From Lutjanus erythropterus (lineage: Eukaryota > Chordata > Actinopteri > Lutjaniformes > Lutjanidae), in contig CM034612.1 of assembly GCA_020091685.1 (NCBI GenBank), positions 23,831,158 to 23,895,157 of the forward strand: 64,000 nucleotides of DNA, in the 5' to 3' direction. Of the stretch, positions 11,102 to 23,565 are shown piece after piece. The position numbers and the translations under genes are program-made. Positions within the stretch are counted from its first letter, which is position 1; every line of letters begins with the position of its first letter. The notes beneath the pieces are model-generated. The model ran no database searches. It worked only from the letters and a program-made list of their open reading frames with translations, and was not told where the DNA came from.

Positions 11102-14100
11102 GTGAGCACCTCCGCTGCACTCGATATGATCCCACAGTGAACAAAGAAGTGATGAAAGATAGTCTTACACATGTAAAAAGTTTCTGGTGAATTTTTGGAG
11201 GAGAATCTTCCACCACAGCTTGTAGACTAATGAGTCAGTTTCCGGACCTGCTGAGCGGAGTGTCATTTTTGTCATGAGATGATTAATCATTAACGCACCT
11301 CCTTTGATTTGTCGTCAGGAGCAGCAGGACGGGTCGGGCAGCGGGAGGGAAATCAGCGCCTTGGAGCTGGCGTCAGAGCAGAACCGGCTGTGGCCGACGC
11401 TCAGCAAGGAAATGCAGGCGGAGCGCGTGCAGAAGGAGGAGAGCACGGTGTTCAGCCAGGCCATCCACTACGCCAACAGGATGAGCTACCTGCTGCTGCC
11501 GCTGGACACCAGCAAGAACCGCCTGCTGAGGAGCTCGGGCCTCGGAGACGTGGAGAGCGTCAGCAACAGCTACGTCACAAACAGGTACAGAATAATGTCA
11601 GCCTTCATAAAGGGATCAGACTTTTATTTTAACATTATATTTATTGTTTTTTGGCATTGAAAGAACATAGGAATTACCTCCTGTGGACACCAAGTTTTAT
11701 CCCATACTGCAAGCCTTCACCAACACATGTACAGTTTCACAAACATCCTTATTCCTTTGCACCTTTTAGTTCAAAATTCTACAAAAACAGCAAAAAATAT
11801 TTGTTGAGGCTAGGATAAGCCTGAAGTATGGGCTTAATAAGCTGACTCAAACTGTTAACACAATCCTTACAGAGCTCATGAGGAAACAGAAAGATGGACT
11901 GAAAAAACAAATTGACAACAAAAACTTCGCAGTGAATGGAAGCAGGAGTTTAAGAGGGTAGAATGAGACAAATCTCAGGACACGATGTACTGTGGTGTGT
12001 GTGCCGCCAATTTCCTCAAGTAGCCGAGAAGTCGAGCTAATTTTTCATCTGAAACACCACATCGCAATTCATGGCAAGAGTGGATAATTATGCTAATTAT
12101 GCAATTTGCCCAACATGCAACTTCTAGCAACCAAGTTGAATTTCATCTACATGGCCAATAGATGACATTCCAGTCATAAAAGATCATAGGAAACAACATT
12201 ACTGGGTCCAACAAATTTCCAGTAGACTATAAAAATCTACTTAACCTCCACTTGTGAAGGGTGGCTGGAGTGTGTGGTGGTTTCATACAAAATGTAATCG
12301 AACATTTATGCTTTGTCAGCTCAGATACCATTCTGTTTTGTCCTGTAGAACGTTTCTAGAGCTGGTTGTTCAGAATCAAAGGATGGCAATCCAGGCACAC
12401 CAAAAAATAATAAATGCAAGTGACGAGGAGGGAAATAATTAATCAAAAAGCGAACAAACGATTGTTTAAAGTCCTGATGAAGATCTGTGGTGGTCGAAAC
12501 ATGCTGACATTTTAAAATGATTTAGCCACTATAATAAAGGCTTTTTAATTAATCATTTCCTTCCTCGTTTCTAGTATTTATTATTTCTTGGAGTGCCTGG
12601 ATTGCCTTCCTTTGATTATACATTTTTCCGCCCGTTTCCCAAGAGCACCCAACAGATTGTTCATCTACATTTGAAAATGCAGAGCAACCTGTCATCTCGC
12701 TTTTTTCTGGTAATTTTAAGAAAGAATTAAGAAACATAAATGTTGAAAGCAGTTTGTTTTTTTTTGTTTTTGTCTTGTAGTATTGCAGGCAGCATGGCGG
12801 AAAGCTACGACACGGAGAGCGGCTTCGAAGATGCTGAGAGCTCGGACGTGGCTAATTCTGTGGTGCGCTTCATTAACCGCTTCGTAGACAAAGTGTGCAA
12901 TGAGAGCGGCGTGACCAACGAGCACTTAAAGGCTCTCCACACCATGATACCAGGTATGGAGGCACCAAGACGTGCCACAGAAAGCATCGCACTAACGTTC
13001 ATGAAGAAATCTGTCCCTTCTGTCCTCCTCCTTCATCCTTCTGTCCTTTTCTTCGCAGATATCGTTCAGATGCACATCGAGACGTTAGACGCAGTCCACA
13101 GGGAGAGTAAGAGACTGCCTCCGATCCAAAAGGTAACCAATTCCTATTTTTACGTCCCACTGGACAAAGGCCATGCAGAACCCTCGCCAGCCCCGCCCAC
13201 CCCCCTCTCCACCAATCCCTACAGCTCAGGCTCACAGTGTCACAGCAGGTACGTCTGTCTGCTAAAGACAGAACTGTGTGACTCACAGCACGCCTGAGCA
13301 GTGCATGCTGGGTGACTGCTCTCCCTTTGTCATGCCGTTTGGTCTCCTGAGGCCCGGCGGAGCTCGGCCCGGCTGCCGCAGCTCCCCGAGGCCTCTGTGG
13401 AGCTGAGTGCCTTCAGTCTGAAGGGTGCTGTTAGTCCTGCGTGCGGTGTGCTGGAGAGGGACGGTGGCTCCGCTGAGCTTGATGTGACATGTTTTGTCAT
13501 TTCACTAAAGACTTGAGAATGGAACATGTGACTGCTCAGTCCTCTGGTAATGTCTCGTCTCCCTGCTCTTCCCCTCAGTACTTCTGTAGCATGACACTGA
13601 ATGTCCTGGTGGCTGTGAGATTGCGGGATGAGCTAAAACACAAAACCACTTGTGCACAGTTTACAGCTATTAGAGTCTCAACAGTTAAATGGCAACAGAG
13701 GAAACTCTCCCCTTTTTCCGTTGTGTGACCGCAGCTGGAGCACGGATATGTGTGGCATTAGGTGTTGTGCAACAGATTATGAAACGGAAAAGTTGTAATT
13801 TGTTTCCTATCTGAGGTGGTGTTCCTTAGGAAGCTCCCCAGGCCCTCACTGGGGGACAGGAAGTGATGTAAGGGGCCAGAGGACACATCCAGCGTCATAT
13901 TTCATACTGCTGGTATTCAGAAAAGCTCAGCAGCCAGACTCAGAGAGGCCTCTTAGTCTAAAAATGACAGTCCTGTAATCAAGCTTTGGCTCCTCTGGGA
14001 CAGTTCAAAACACGACAGTCCTGGTATTTTTTTTAAGAAATATGAAATGAAGATCCAGTCGCATAAACACACCCAAATGAATATTATTATGTTTCTTTTT

Positions 14101-17100
14101 GTGTATTTATCATTTTGTTTGTAACATCATCTCTGCCAAAATCCCACCACTCCTCATCAACTGATGTGTGTGTTACGCAACAATAATACATTCAGTTCAA
14201 CATTAGTGTGTCTAAACTCCCCAAACAGCGCAGGTCATCCAGCCAGTAACCTCAGCATGGTGGTGGAAGCATGAGACTCTGAAGAGTGGAGTGTTTGTTT
14301 GCTCTTGAAATATACACTGTATATCTACTGTCCTGTAGGACTGCGCAGTTGCTCATGTTTTATTGTATATTACAGTTGTAGGTACCATTTTTAAGTAGTG
14401 CAGCATGTTGCCACAGTTCCCAATGAAGTATCAGGCAGTTTGCAGTTTTTAAAGTTGGGTTAAGTTAGAAAGTCTTGATCAATTTTATGGCAAATCTGTG
14501 AATATCACAGAGTTTTATGAATTGGTAGCTCTGCAGAAAGAATTTTACAACTTCTATCTTCATGGCTTAATTGTTCTGGAAAGTATATTGTTAGTATGGA
14601 AATATTTAGATAAAGAATCTTCATAAATGTAAAGATTCTTGTCTCCTGACTAGATGTATGCACGTCTCTCATGCATGTAGGAATAACCTGAATCTATAGA
14701 AGGAAGGGCTTTTTTTTTCAAGCACAACCATTCGAGATTTTTTGCATGAAACTGAAACAAAGTACGTCAGTAAGTCTGTACCTTAGTTAGCAAGTAAATA
14801 AGTAAGCCTGTAAGTTAGTCAGTAAATAAGTCTGTACATTAGTAAGCCAGCAAGTAAGTTTTTTAAGTAAGTTAGTAAGCCAGTAAGCTTGTAATGTAAT
14901 CCAGTAAGTAAATCAGTGTCAGTAAGTAAGAGTCAGTAAGTTTGTAACCAAGTAAGTTTGTAAGTAAGTCAGTCAGTAAATCAGTGAGCCAGTAACTAAG
15001 TTTGTCAGTAAGTCAGTAAGTAAGTAAGTTTGTAAATAAGTAAATCAGTGAGTTAGTAAGTCGTAAGTTTGTAAGTGAATAAGTAAGTTTGTAACTAAGT
15101 AGTGATATTTTACATTAGTGCAACAGTCAGAATCCTCTACTTGTCGACTCAGTCCTTCCTCTTCACGCTCCTGTGTTATTAATCTTCCTCCTCTCTTCCT
15201 CCCTTTCTGTCTCCGCAGCCCAAGCTCCTGAGGCCGACACTATTACCCGGCGAGGAGCTGGTGATGGACGCCATGCGGGTCCACCTGATCCCCGACGGCC
15301 GCGAGGAGGCCACGGGGCTGATGGGAGGTCCGCCGCTGCTCCCTGCTGAGGGCGCCATCTTCCTCACCACGTACCGGCTCATCTTCAAGGGCACACCCAC
15401 TGACCCACTGGGTGAGAGATGATACACAGACACTTTGGAAGGACTAAGCCTGTTTTCATGTCTGTGGGTGTGCTAAACCCTGCTCTTTGTCTGTGTGTCT
15501 TTGTCCTGCAGTGGGTGAGCAGGTGGTAACTCGCTCGTTCCCCATCGCCTCTCTAACCAAGGAGAAGAGGATCTCAGTCACTTTACCCATGGACCAGTTT
15601 GTCCAGGAGGGGCTCCAGCTCCGCTCCTGTACCTTCCAGGTACTCTTGCCTTCTCAGTTCAACTCCTACCACATCTTGCTTGCTGTCCTTTTTTCCCTCT
15701 GATTTCACTGTTCCTCTGTCTGCTTGCAGCTGATGAAGATCGCATTTGACGAGGAGGTGGCATCAGACCTGGCCGAGGTTTTCAGGAAGCACATGCACAA
15801 GCTGCGATATCCTCAGCACGTCCAGGGCACCTTCGCCTTCACTGTGGGTCAGAGTGGGAAGATGGTGGTAGAGCACAAGACCAAGGACAAGAACCAGTCA
15901 CTCAAGTAAGGAATCCTCTATCAGAATCACATAAATACGAGTATAGAAGGAATGAATTTGTCTCACAAAAGAAATTTATGCAAGAGAAACTAAAGAATGA
16001 AAAAACTTCCAGTTTTGCTCCAAGGAACCATCCATCAGCAGCACAAGCAAGATTTCAGGCTGTCAAATCACTCGTAACCTTTGACCCCGTCTCAAGCACA
16101 GTGCGTCCAGCACAGTGCAGTAACTCACCAGGTGACACAGATGAGCCTTCACATCTGTAACAGCTGAATTTACAGCTGTCCCAGCTGGTGCTCTCATATT
16201 TACCCCATTTACCAAGTTATTCGTTTACACCTCCAGCTCAAGAATTTCCACGCCATATTTCAGCAGCCTAAAGGTCAGAAAGTGTTACAGTGCATTGTGT
16301 AACAGAAGTGATAAAGCAGGGGGCAGGATGGAGGGAATTTATCATTAACATTCTGCAATATGAGGCTCACTTTTCTTTCAAGTATAGTGCAACACATTAG
16401 GGAAAATACAGTGGAGCAAATACTGTAACATGGAAATACAAGTGTTATGTGTTGAAGTTTATGTGTTCCGTGATTAAGATTGGATGTTTCCACTGACAAC
16501 GGATGCTGCATATTTAAGTTTTTCTTACAGATTCTTGAGTATTTTCTAGTAAATTTACCACTTTAATCTCTGAGAATATCCAAGTTTTTTCTTGTAAATC
16601 TGTGATTATTTTTTTAGTAAATTTACCACTTTAAACCTGGAGAATATCAGAGTTTTTTTTTCTTGAAAATGTCTGATTTTAATTTTGGAATATTTCCCCT
16701 CTAAGAAGTGATTTTGAGCAGATGTACAGAATGTACATAAATATGTAATCCACCACTGCTGTAAGGAGCTGGAAAAGCTTGAAAATGCCCCTTGAAAAGT
16801 GCTTGAATTCGACACTAGCAGTGGTTTTAGGCCATTTAAGTACACAAGTTGAAGATTGGCATTAAAGGGAAAATAAATTCCCAAAAGAGTACAAAAAAGT
16901 TTTTTTTACAACTCTTCTCTGATGTTAACACAACCTACTTAAGTACATGTCAGTCTGTAAACAAAACCTGTCTCTCTTGTGCTTTGACTGTATGAACCTA
17001 TTCAGCTTGTGTGCAAATAGGAAGGTTTTCCTGCAGGAGTGACTGCACCTTAACAACCAGGATCAGCAGTTGCCTTAATTCTAAAGCGTTGCATGTTATG

Positions 17101-20100
17101 TGATTAATGTGCATGCATGTATAATCACCTCTGTCACAACACTTTGCATTAAGCCTGAAAACGTGCCGTTAGGTCTACAGAGAGCACTGCTGCAGGAGAG
17201 TTGGTTGGAGTTCTCAACAGCAACAGCATGGAAGAATTGATGATTATGATGCATCAAGAAGAGATTGCTGTAATCTTTGGTTTTGAGTTATCATTTGAGT
17301 CAGAGTGACCTCAGGAGTCATATTTTTGTGACATTTTGTAGCCTCAAGTGTTTTTTTTTAAATGATAAATGTATTGGTACATGCCTGAGACTAGCCACAA
17401 TGTGAATTTGCCTCTTTTCTTCTTTTCTTTTCAACATCTCAGCAACCAGCCCTCAGTCCCCTTCCTCCCAACCCCATGACCACACACACCACACACACTC
17501 AGTTTTCCCCTCTTTCTTTTCTGGAGGATGAAAGGAGCATGAAGGAAGCCTTTGAATAATTCATCAGTGGAAAATGTGGCAGCCGTTTTATCGGCCCTGT
17601 TGTTTCCATCTCTGCTGTGTGTGCGCTAAAAAAAAACTCCATTCAGATTAACTCTGGCCTTGTGGCATGCTAAACCAGCAACACACCAGTGGATTCATGG
17701 CTGTCGATTATGCACCAAGACGAACACTGAGTCAAATCGGCTCATTGTGTGCTGGACTCGGGACACTGATCCAAATCTACATGCACATTTGTGTCCTCAC
17801 AGGAAGTGGATACCAAGTGACTTGGAATGAGCACACTGATGTATTTAAAAAATGTTCAACTGTCCCTTTTCTTTCTCCCTCATCGTCTTTGTCAGGACGC
17901 TTTCCAAAAACCTGGTGAAGAGTGCCAAGAGGACCATCGGCCGACAGTATGTGACCAGGAAGAAGTATTCTCCCCCCACCTGGGAGAACAGGAGCAGTTT
18001 CCAGTCAGAGCTGGACGAGGATGAAATCTCAGGTAATCTTGATTTTCTGCTCTTGTCAGGCCTTCTCCCATTTTTACATTGTTGTATATTGTGTGTGAAA
18101 TGTCCAGTGGTGACGTCATCTCACTCACAGGAGGCATTTAACTGTCTCAGCAACTATGAATGTATAATTATGTTGTGTTTTTGTCAATGTGACATGTAGG
18201 GCCCTATGTGAGGCTCATTTATGCTTTATGTTAGATGCGGATATAAATGGAGCCTTTTGTCTGTATTTCTGCATTTTTTTTCTTTTTTTGAAAGCTTGCA
18301 GATACGGACAAAACACAGTAGTGTAGTAGTTTAGCCAATAATTCAACTGAGATATGACCACAGAACACAACCAAGAAGTTGGAAAGGACGTTTGACGTCA
18401 GTTAGGTTGATAGTGGAAAAAACATCCGCTACCTAAGGTTTTGCCTCGTTCTCAAGAGGTTCATTACTTAGGTTCATTAATTACGACCTCCTCCAGTGTC
18501 ACCATGCTTGTTATTGTCACAAACTTTTGACTCTTCATCTGCGAGGCGTGCGCGAGTGGATGTATTGCTTAACATCCATGCCATGAGCAGGTGGGTGAAA
18601 CAGGGTGAAGCTCTCCCCATTAAGAGAGATTTTTACGAAACATTCAAAATCACTGGAAGTAGCCTCTCTCACCAGAGCGTGCGCTCCATGTACTGAAGCT
18701 GTCCTATCAGTTAAGGGCATAAAAGCCAAAAAAGTCACCTGGAAAGCTCAAGCTGGTTTATCGATTGGAGAGGCTGCTTTCAGTCAATTTAAACATTTCC
18801 ACGGACAGTAATGTCACTGGAGCAAATATCATCACAAACAATTTCACTGTATGAACTTTCCACAGTTAATTAATTAACATTAGATCCTGACTGATCCTGT
18901 CAGTGTGTTGGGAGATTTAAATAATCAATGAGGTTATGCTGCTGTGCCTCGTGCATAAATGCACACACAGCATCTCAGTTAATGGGCAGATGCTGCATCC
19001 TATTTCACCCTCCTGCAACCCATCCTGTACTAATCAGAATGTTAATTTTATGACCTGCTGTGCCAGTGTTTTAACTGTGACCGGGCATAACAAGCAGAGT
19101 GTTTGCACGTTGTGAACCTGTGTATGTAGACGCAGCTTACTATCTGAATAATGTGCCCTTTAAATAGCAGGAAAATACCGCGCCATTGACTTTAGACCAG
19201 GTTTTTGTTGGCCAGTGGTACAGTCATTTCTACGGCCTCAAGATAGCAATGTGCCTGACCACACCTCATTTTGAGACCATCATGCCCATGGGCGCAAGTA
19301 CATTTGTTATTTGTACCTTTAGTCATGCCTTCCACTTCATATGAAATTTTAACTAGCTTTGCCACTTACACTTCCAGGGCTTACACTGCAACATTCACTG
19401 CCTTCATTTCATGTTCTTTAACTGAGAATTCATCAGCTTTTAATGATATTTGACATCTCAAATTCTTACAAAGGTCCAGTATGTAAGATCTACAGGGATT
19501 TATTGGCAAAATATGGCAGAAATATAATATAATATTCAAAAGTATGTTTTCATTAGTGTATAATTACCTGAAAATAATAATAGTTGTGTTTTTCGTCATC
19601 TTAGAATGAGTTGTTTAAGTATAAGCTATTTTCTACAGAGGTTGTGGAGCCTCTTTTATGGGGGCCAACATGTTGTATAGTCATGGTAACCCAGAATGGA
19701 CAAACACTGGCTCTAGATACAGCCTTTGTGTTTTATGACCACTGTAGGTTCTCCTACATGCTTTGAAGGGAAGAGTGAGACAACATGTTTGTAATCTTTA
19801 AGTTCACTGCTCGATGCCACTAAATTCTACACACTGGTTCTTTAATGTTTACACTTCATTCAGTGTTTACACTTAAACTGTGACCTAACTTCAGCACTTT
19901 ATTTTAACTGCCACTTCAGCTTCTTCCAGTATTTCAACTGCCAATTTAACTCTTATATTTCTTAAATTCACATTGTACATTCAACATCAGACATTACTCA
20001 GCTCTCTGTGTCTCATGTACTGTGCCATGTGTCATTTTATACTACACAATTGTGCGAGCCATGTTAGTGCTGGAAATTAAACTCAATGTTTGACATTTGG

Positions 20101-21897
20101 ACCACAGCGGAGTAAAGTTCTCCTGTGTGCCTCCACAGTTTCAGAGGAAGTGGACCAGAGCTCTCTCACCCTCTCCTCCACCATCCGCTCATCAGACAGA
20201 CAGACCATGAGCAACGTGGTGGAGCGTGCCTGCTGCCGCGACTACCAGCGCCTGGGTCTGGGCACGCTCAGTAACAGCCTGACGCGTTCAAAGAACGAGC
20301 CGTTTAGAATTTCGACCGTCAACCGCATGTACACGGTCTGCAGGAGGTGAGAGACCACACATGGAGATGAGCGGTTAGATGTGGGAGTCATACATGGACA
20401 TCTCCTCAGTGCTAAACATAATGTGTGTGTGTGTTTATGTGTGTGCCACAGCTACCCTGGCCTGCTGATTGTGCCTCAGAGCATCCCAGACTCCACCATC
20501 CAGAGAATCTGCCGCTGCTACCGACAGAATCGCTTCCCCGTGGTTTGCTGGAGGAATTCACGAACCAAGGCCGTCCTGCTGCGGTCTGCAGGCCTCCATG
20601 CAAAGGGGGTGGTGGGCTTCTTCAAGTCCCCGAATGCCCCTTCTGCAGGTAAAAAAACAAAACAAAGATGTGCTTTTGGCATCTAGTTGATCATTTATAT
20701 AACATTGAACTTTTATGTTACCAGGCAATTTTGCTGGTTATTTTTCAGACTGTCCTGCTGTATACACTTAAACACCACCATTCACCATTCAGTCCATAAT
20801 TTTGACCTGGAAGAGTGACCTGTAGTGAGGAGTACTGCAGTCAGAGGACATGATTACAAGCTGTTACTCTGAACCTAGTGATCAGGATGTTACATGGAAA
20901 AGATGCAAGAGATTAAAGGGATAGTTTGGATTATTTCAAGTGGGGTTCTATGAGGTACTTATTGATAGTTAGTGTATTACCTACAGTAGATGGCGGTCAA
21001 CAGTCCCACAGTTTATAGAAGCAACAGGAGTACTGGAAGCAATGTACTGCAACACATATTTTAGCCACCTAAAAAAACAAAATCATTTTAAATGTAAGCT
21101 ATTTTCAGAATATTTTCATTGCTTGACCTTTGCTTTTTCTGATAGGAAACTGCTGTTGTATAAGCCAAATATTACTTTCTCCATATCAACCAAACTCCAT
21201 AGGTGAAATCAGTAATTTTGCCTTACAGAGCACAGGAGTTGCTGCCCTGATCTATTCCTTTGTTTACATTATTGTGACTTCAGTGTTTTTAAATGTTAGC
21301 TCAGAATAACCAAAGTCACATAATAACGCAAACAAACTAGCTGATCAATGCAGCAGTAGACCAGCAACTCCCATGTTCTGCAAGGTAAAATGACTGATTT
21401 TGCCAATGGAGACTGGTTACTTTAAAGAGAATGATATTTGGCTTGTATGGTTTACAGTGGTTTGTTAGAAAAGGCTGTCAGACAGCAAGGTTAAGTGTTG
21501 AAAATATATCTAAATATAGTGTACGCCATCTACTGTAGGTCATGCACTGACTCTGTTTAAGTACCTCATACAACCCCACTTAAAATAAACCAAACTGTCC
21601 CTTTAAGACAAATGAGCTTAGGGAGGACACATTTTTGTCATGCCTTTGTCAATAAATAAAGAGGAAGAACTGTGATCTTTCACAGCTCATATGCTAACAA
21701 GCTGTATCTAAGACATAAAGGTTTGTTGCTGTGGTTCTTGTGTGTGCAGTGCCCTCCCAGGCAGACTCCACCAGTCTGGAGCAGGAGAAGTACCTGCAGG
21801 CCATCATCAGCTCCATGCCTTCTTACAGTGAGAGCAGCGGCAGGAACACACTTAGCGGCTTCACCTCCACACATATGAGCACCTCTGGTGGGTAGAC

Positions 21898-21963
<66 letters not shown>

Positions 21964-23504
21964 TCACTGATCAGAACAGAAGTTCAATGCTTTCTTCTGT
22001 CCACAGACTCCTCAGATAAACTGAGGCAGCCCAAAATCGGCGCTCTGATGAAGCAGGTGATGGGCGCAAAGGAGGACGTTCCTGGAACCTTCAGCAGAGG
22101 AGGTGAGACATGTCTGTCTGTGTGTGTGCACCTACATTACTCAGTAGTTTTTCTGTTAGCTGTAGTCTCTTACAGTCCTGGTTTCAAAACAAAGTGTGTG
22201 AAGTGTGTTCCAAGTCTTAAATCTGTTGCTGAAACTGGGACTGGACCGGGAGGATGATGAATGAGTTAAAGGGTAACTTTTCTATTTTTCAACCTGGACC
22301 ATATTTTTCAGTGTTTTTGTGTCTAAGTGACTAGTGGCAACAACACTATTTAAGGAGAGCGCTTCAGCCAGCACAAGCAAAACTAAGCACCATCAAAGTA
22401 TCTGCTAGAAGTGCTTGTTTTGGACTGTCAGGCTGAGATTGTTATTCAACGTGTCTGATTACATTATGGGAAGGATCACTGAGGTCGACCAGCGAGTGAT
22501 CAACAATGCTGGAACTTGTCTGCAGCAAAAAAATCACAAACTACTTGACTCATCAGTCATCAACAACTGCTAGGCTAAAAACAAGGCTTACCTCTTGGTG
22601 ATGTTTGAGAATAATTTGCTACATGTAAGGTAAATTACAACATAAATGCAATTTTAATCTGTTAGTTACTAAAAAAAATGTATCTTTACACAATTAAAAT
22701 ACAGTTGCTAATCAAAATGTTGGCTGTTACAAAGAGGTTGCATCCAAATATTCTTTTCAGGTTTGTTTGACTTATTTTGTAACGTCGGATGTTTCCAAAC
22801 GGCTAAAAACTAAGGATGTAACAATGCCAAGAACACAAGGTATGATAATAAGTATACAATATGATATTTATCTTGATATTAAAAAGCAAAGAAAAACTTA
22901 AAGTGCTTTTGCTCTCCTTTTTTAATAAAATAAAATAAAATAAATGCAGCAGCCATGACTTAAGCAGGTGCACAAAATTGACATGAATTGTCTTTGTCAT
23001 TGAATGTTTGAATTATGTATGAACAACTACAGAACAAAAACAATGCAGCAGTCAGTAAAATAAAATAAAAGATAATAAAGTAATTAACCATATAATATCA
23101 CAGTAAATATTGTCACAGTCTGGTACGGTATCAGGACATTTTTTATCATGTTATTCAATATATTTTTATATCCCTATTAAAAACTGAGGCAGCGGTAGAT
23201 GAGAGAGGTAAGATGAGTGTTTTTGTCAGTGGAGTCTTGTGGCTTTGATCAGAGTGATATAATGACTGTTTCTACATCCATAATGTTGTCAGACACTCAT
23301 AACAATAATCTGAGCCTGTTGGTGGCCAAACAAACACTTTAGTGGACATAACTTCTGTAGATGCAGCGCTCTCACTTTATACTGGACCATTTAAAAAAAA
23401 AAAAAAAAAAAACAGTTTCCCCCATTAGTCAACATTTGTCAAAAACACAGGAAAAGGTCCATGTTGAAAAATACTGTAGTTACCCTTTAATGCATCCCTT
23501 GTAG

Positions 23505-23565
<61 letters not shown>

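Noticed and set aside
12254..12737. Short open frames on both strands around the inverted repeat in sbf1 intron 10
   Set aside because: Their similar ends arise because both arms of the inverted repeat are translated; no protein family was recognised.
13133..13297. In-frame extension of sbf1 exon 12 with a GTACGTC donor at 13248
   Set aside because: It would add 115 bases and shift the frame into exon 13; the GTAACC donor at 13133 keeps the frame and the family sequence.
14765..15105. CRISPR-like repeat array
   Set aside because: No constant repeat plus unique spacers; it is a degenerate 7-8 base minisatellite in a vertebrate intron.
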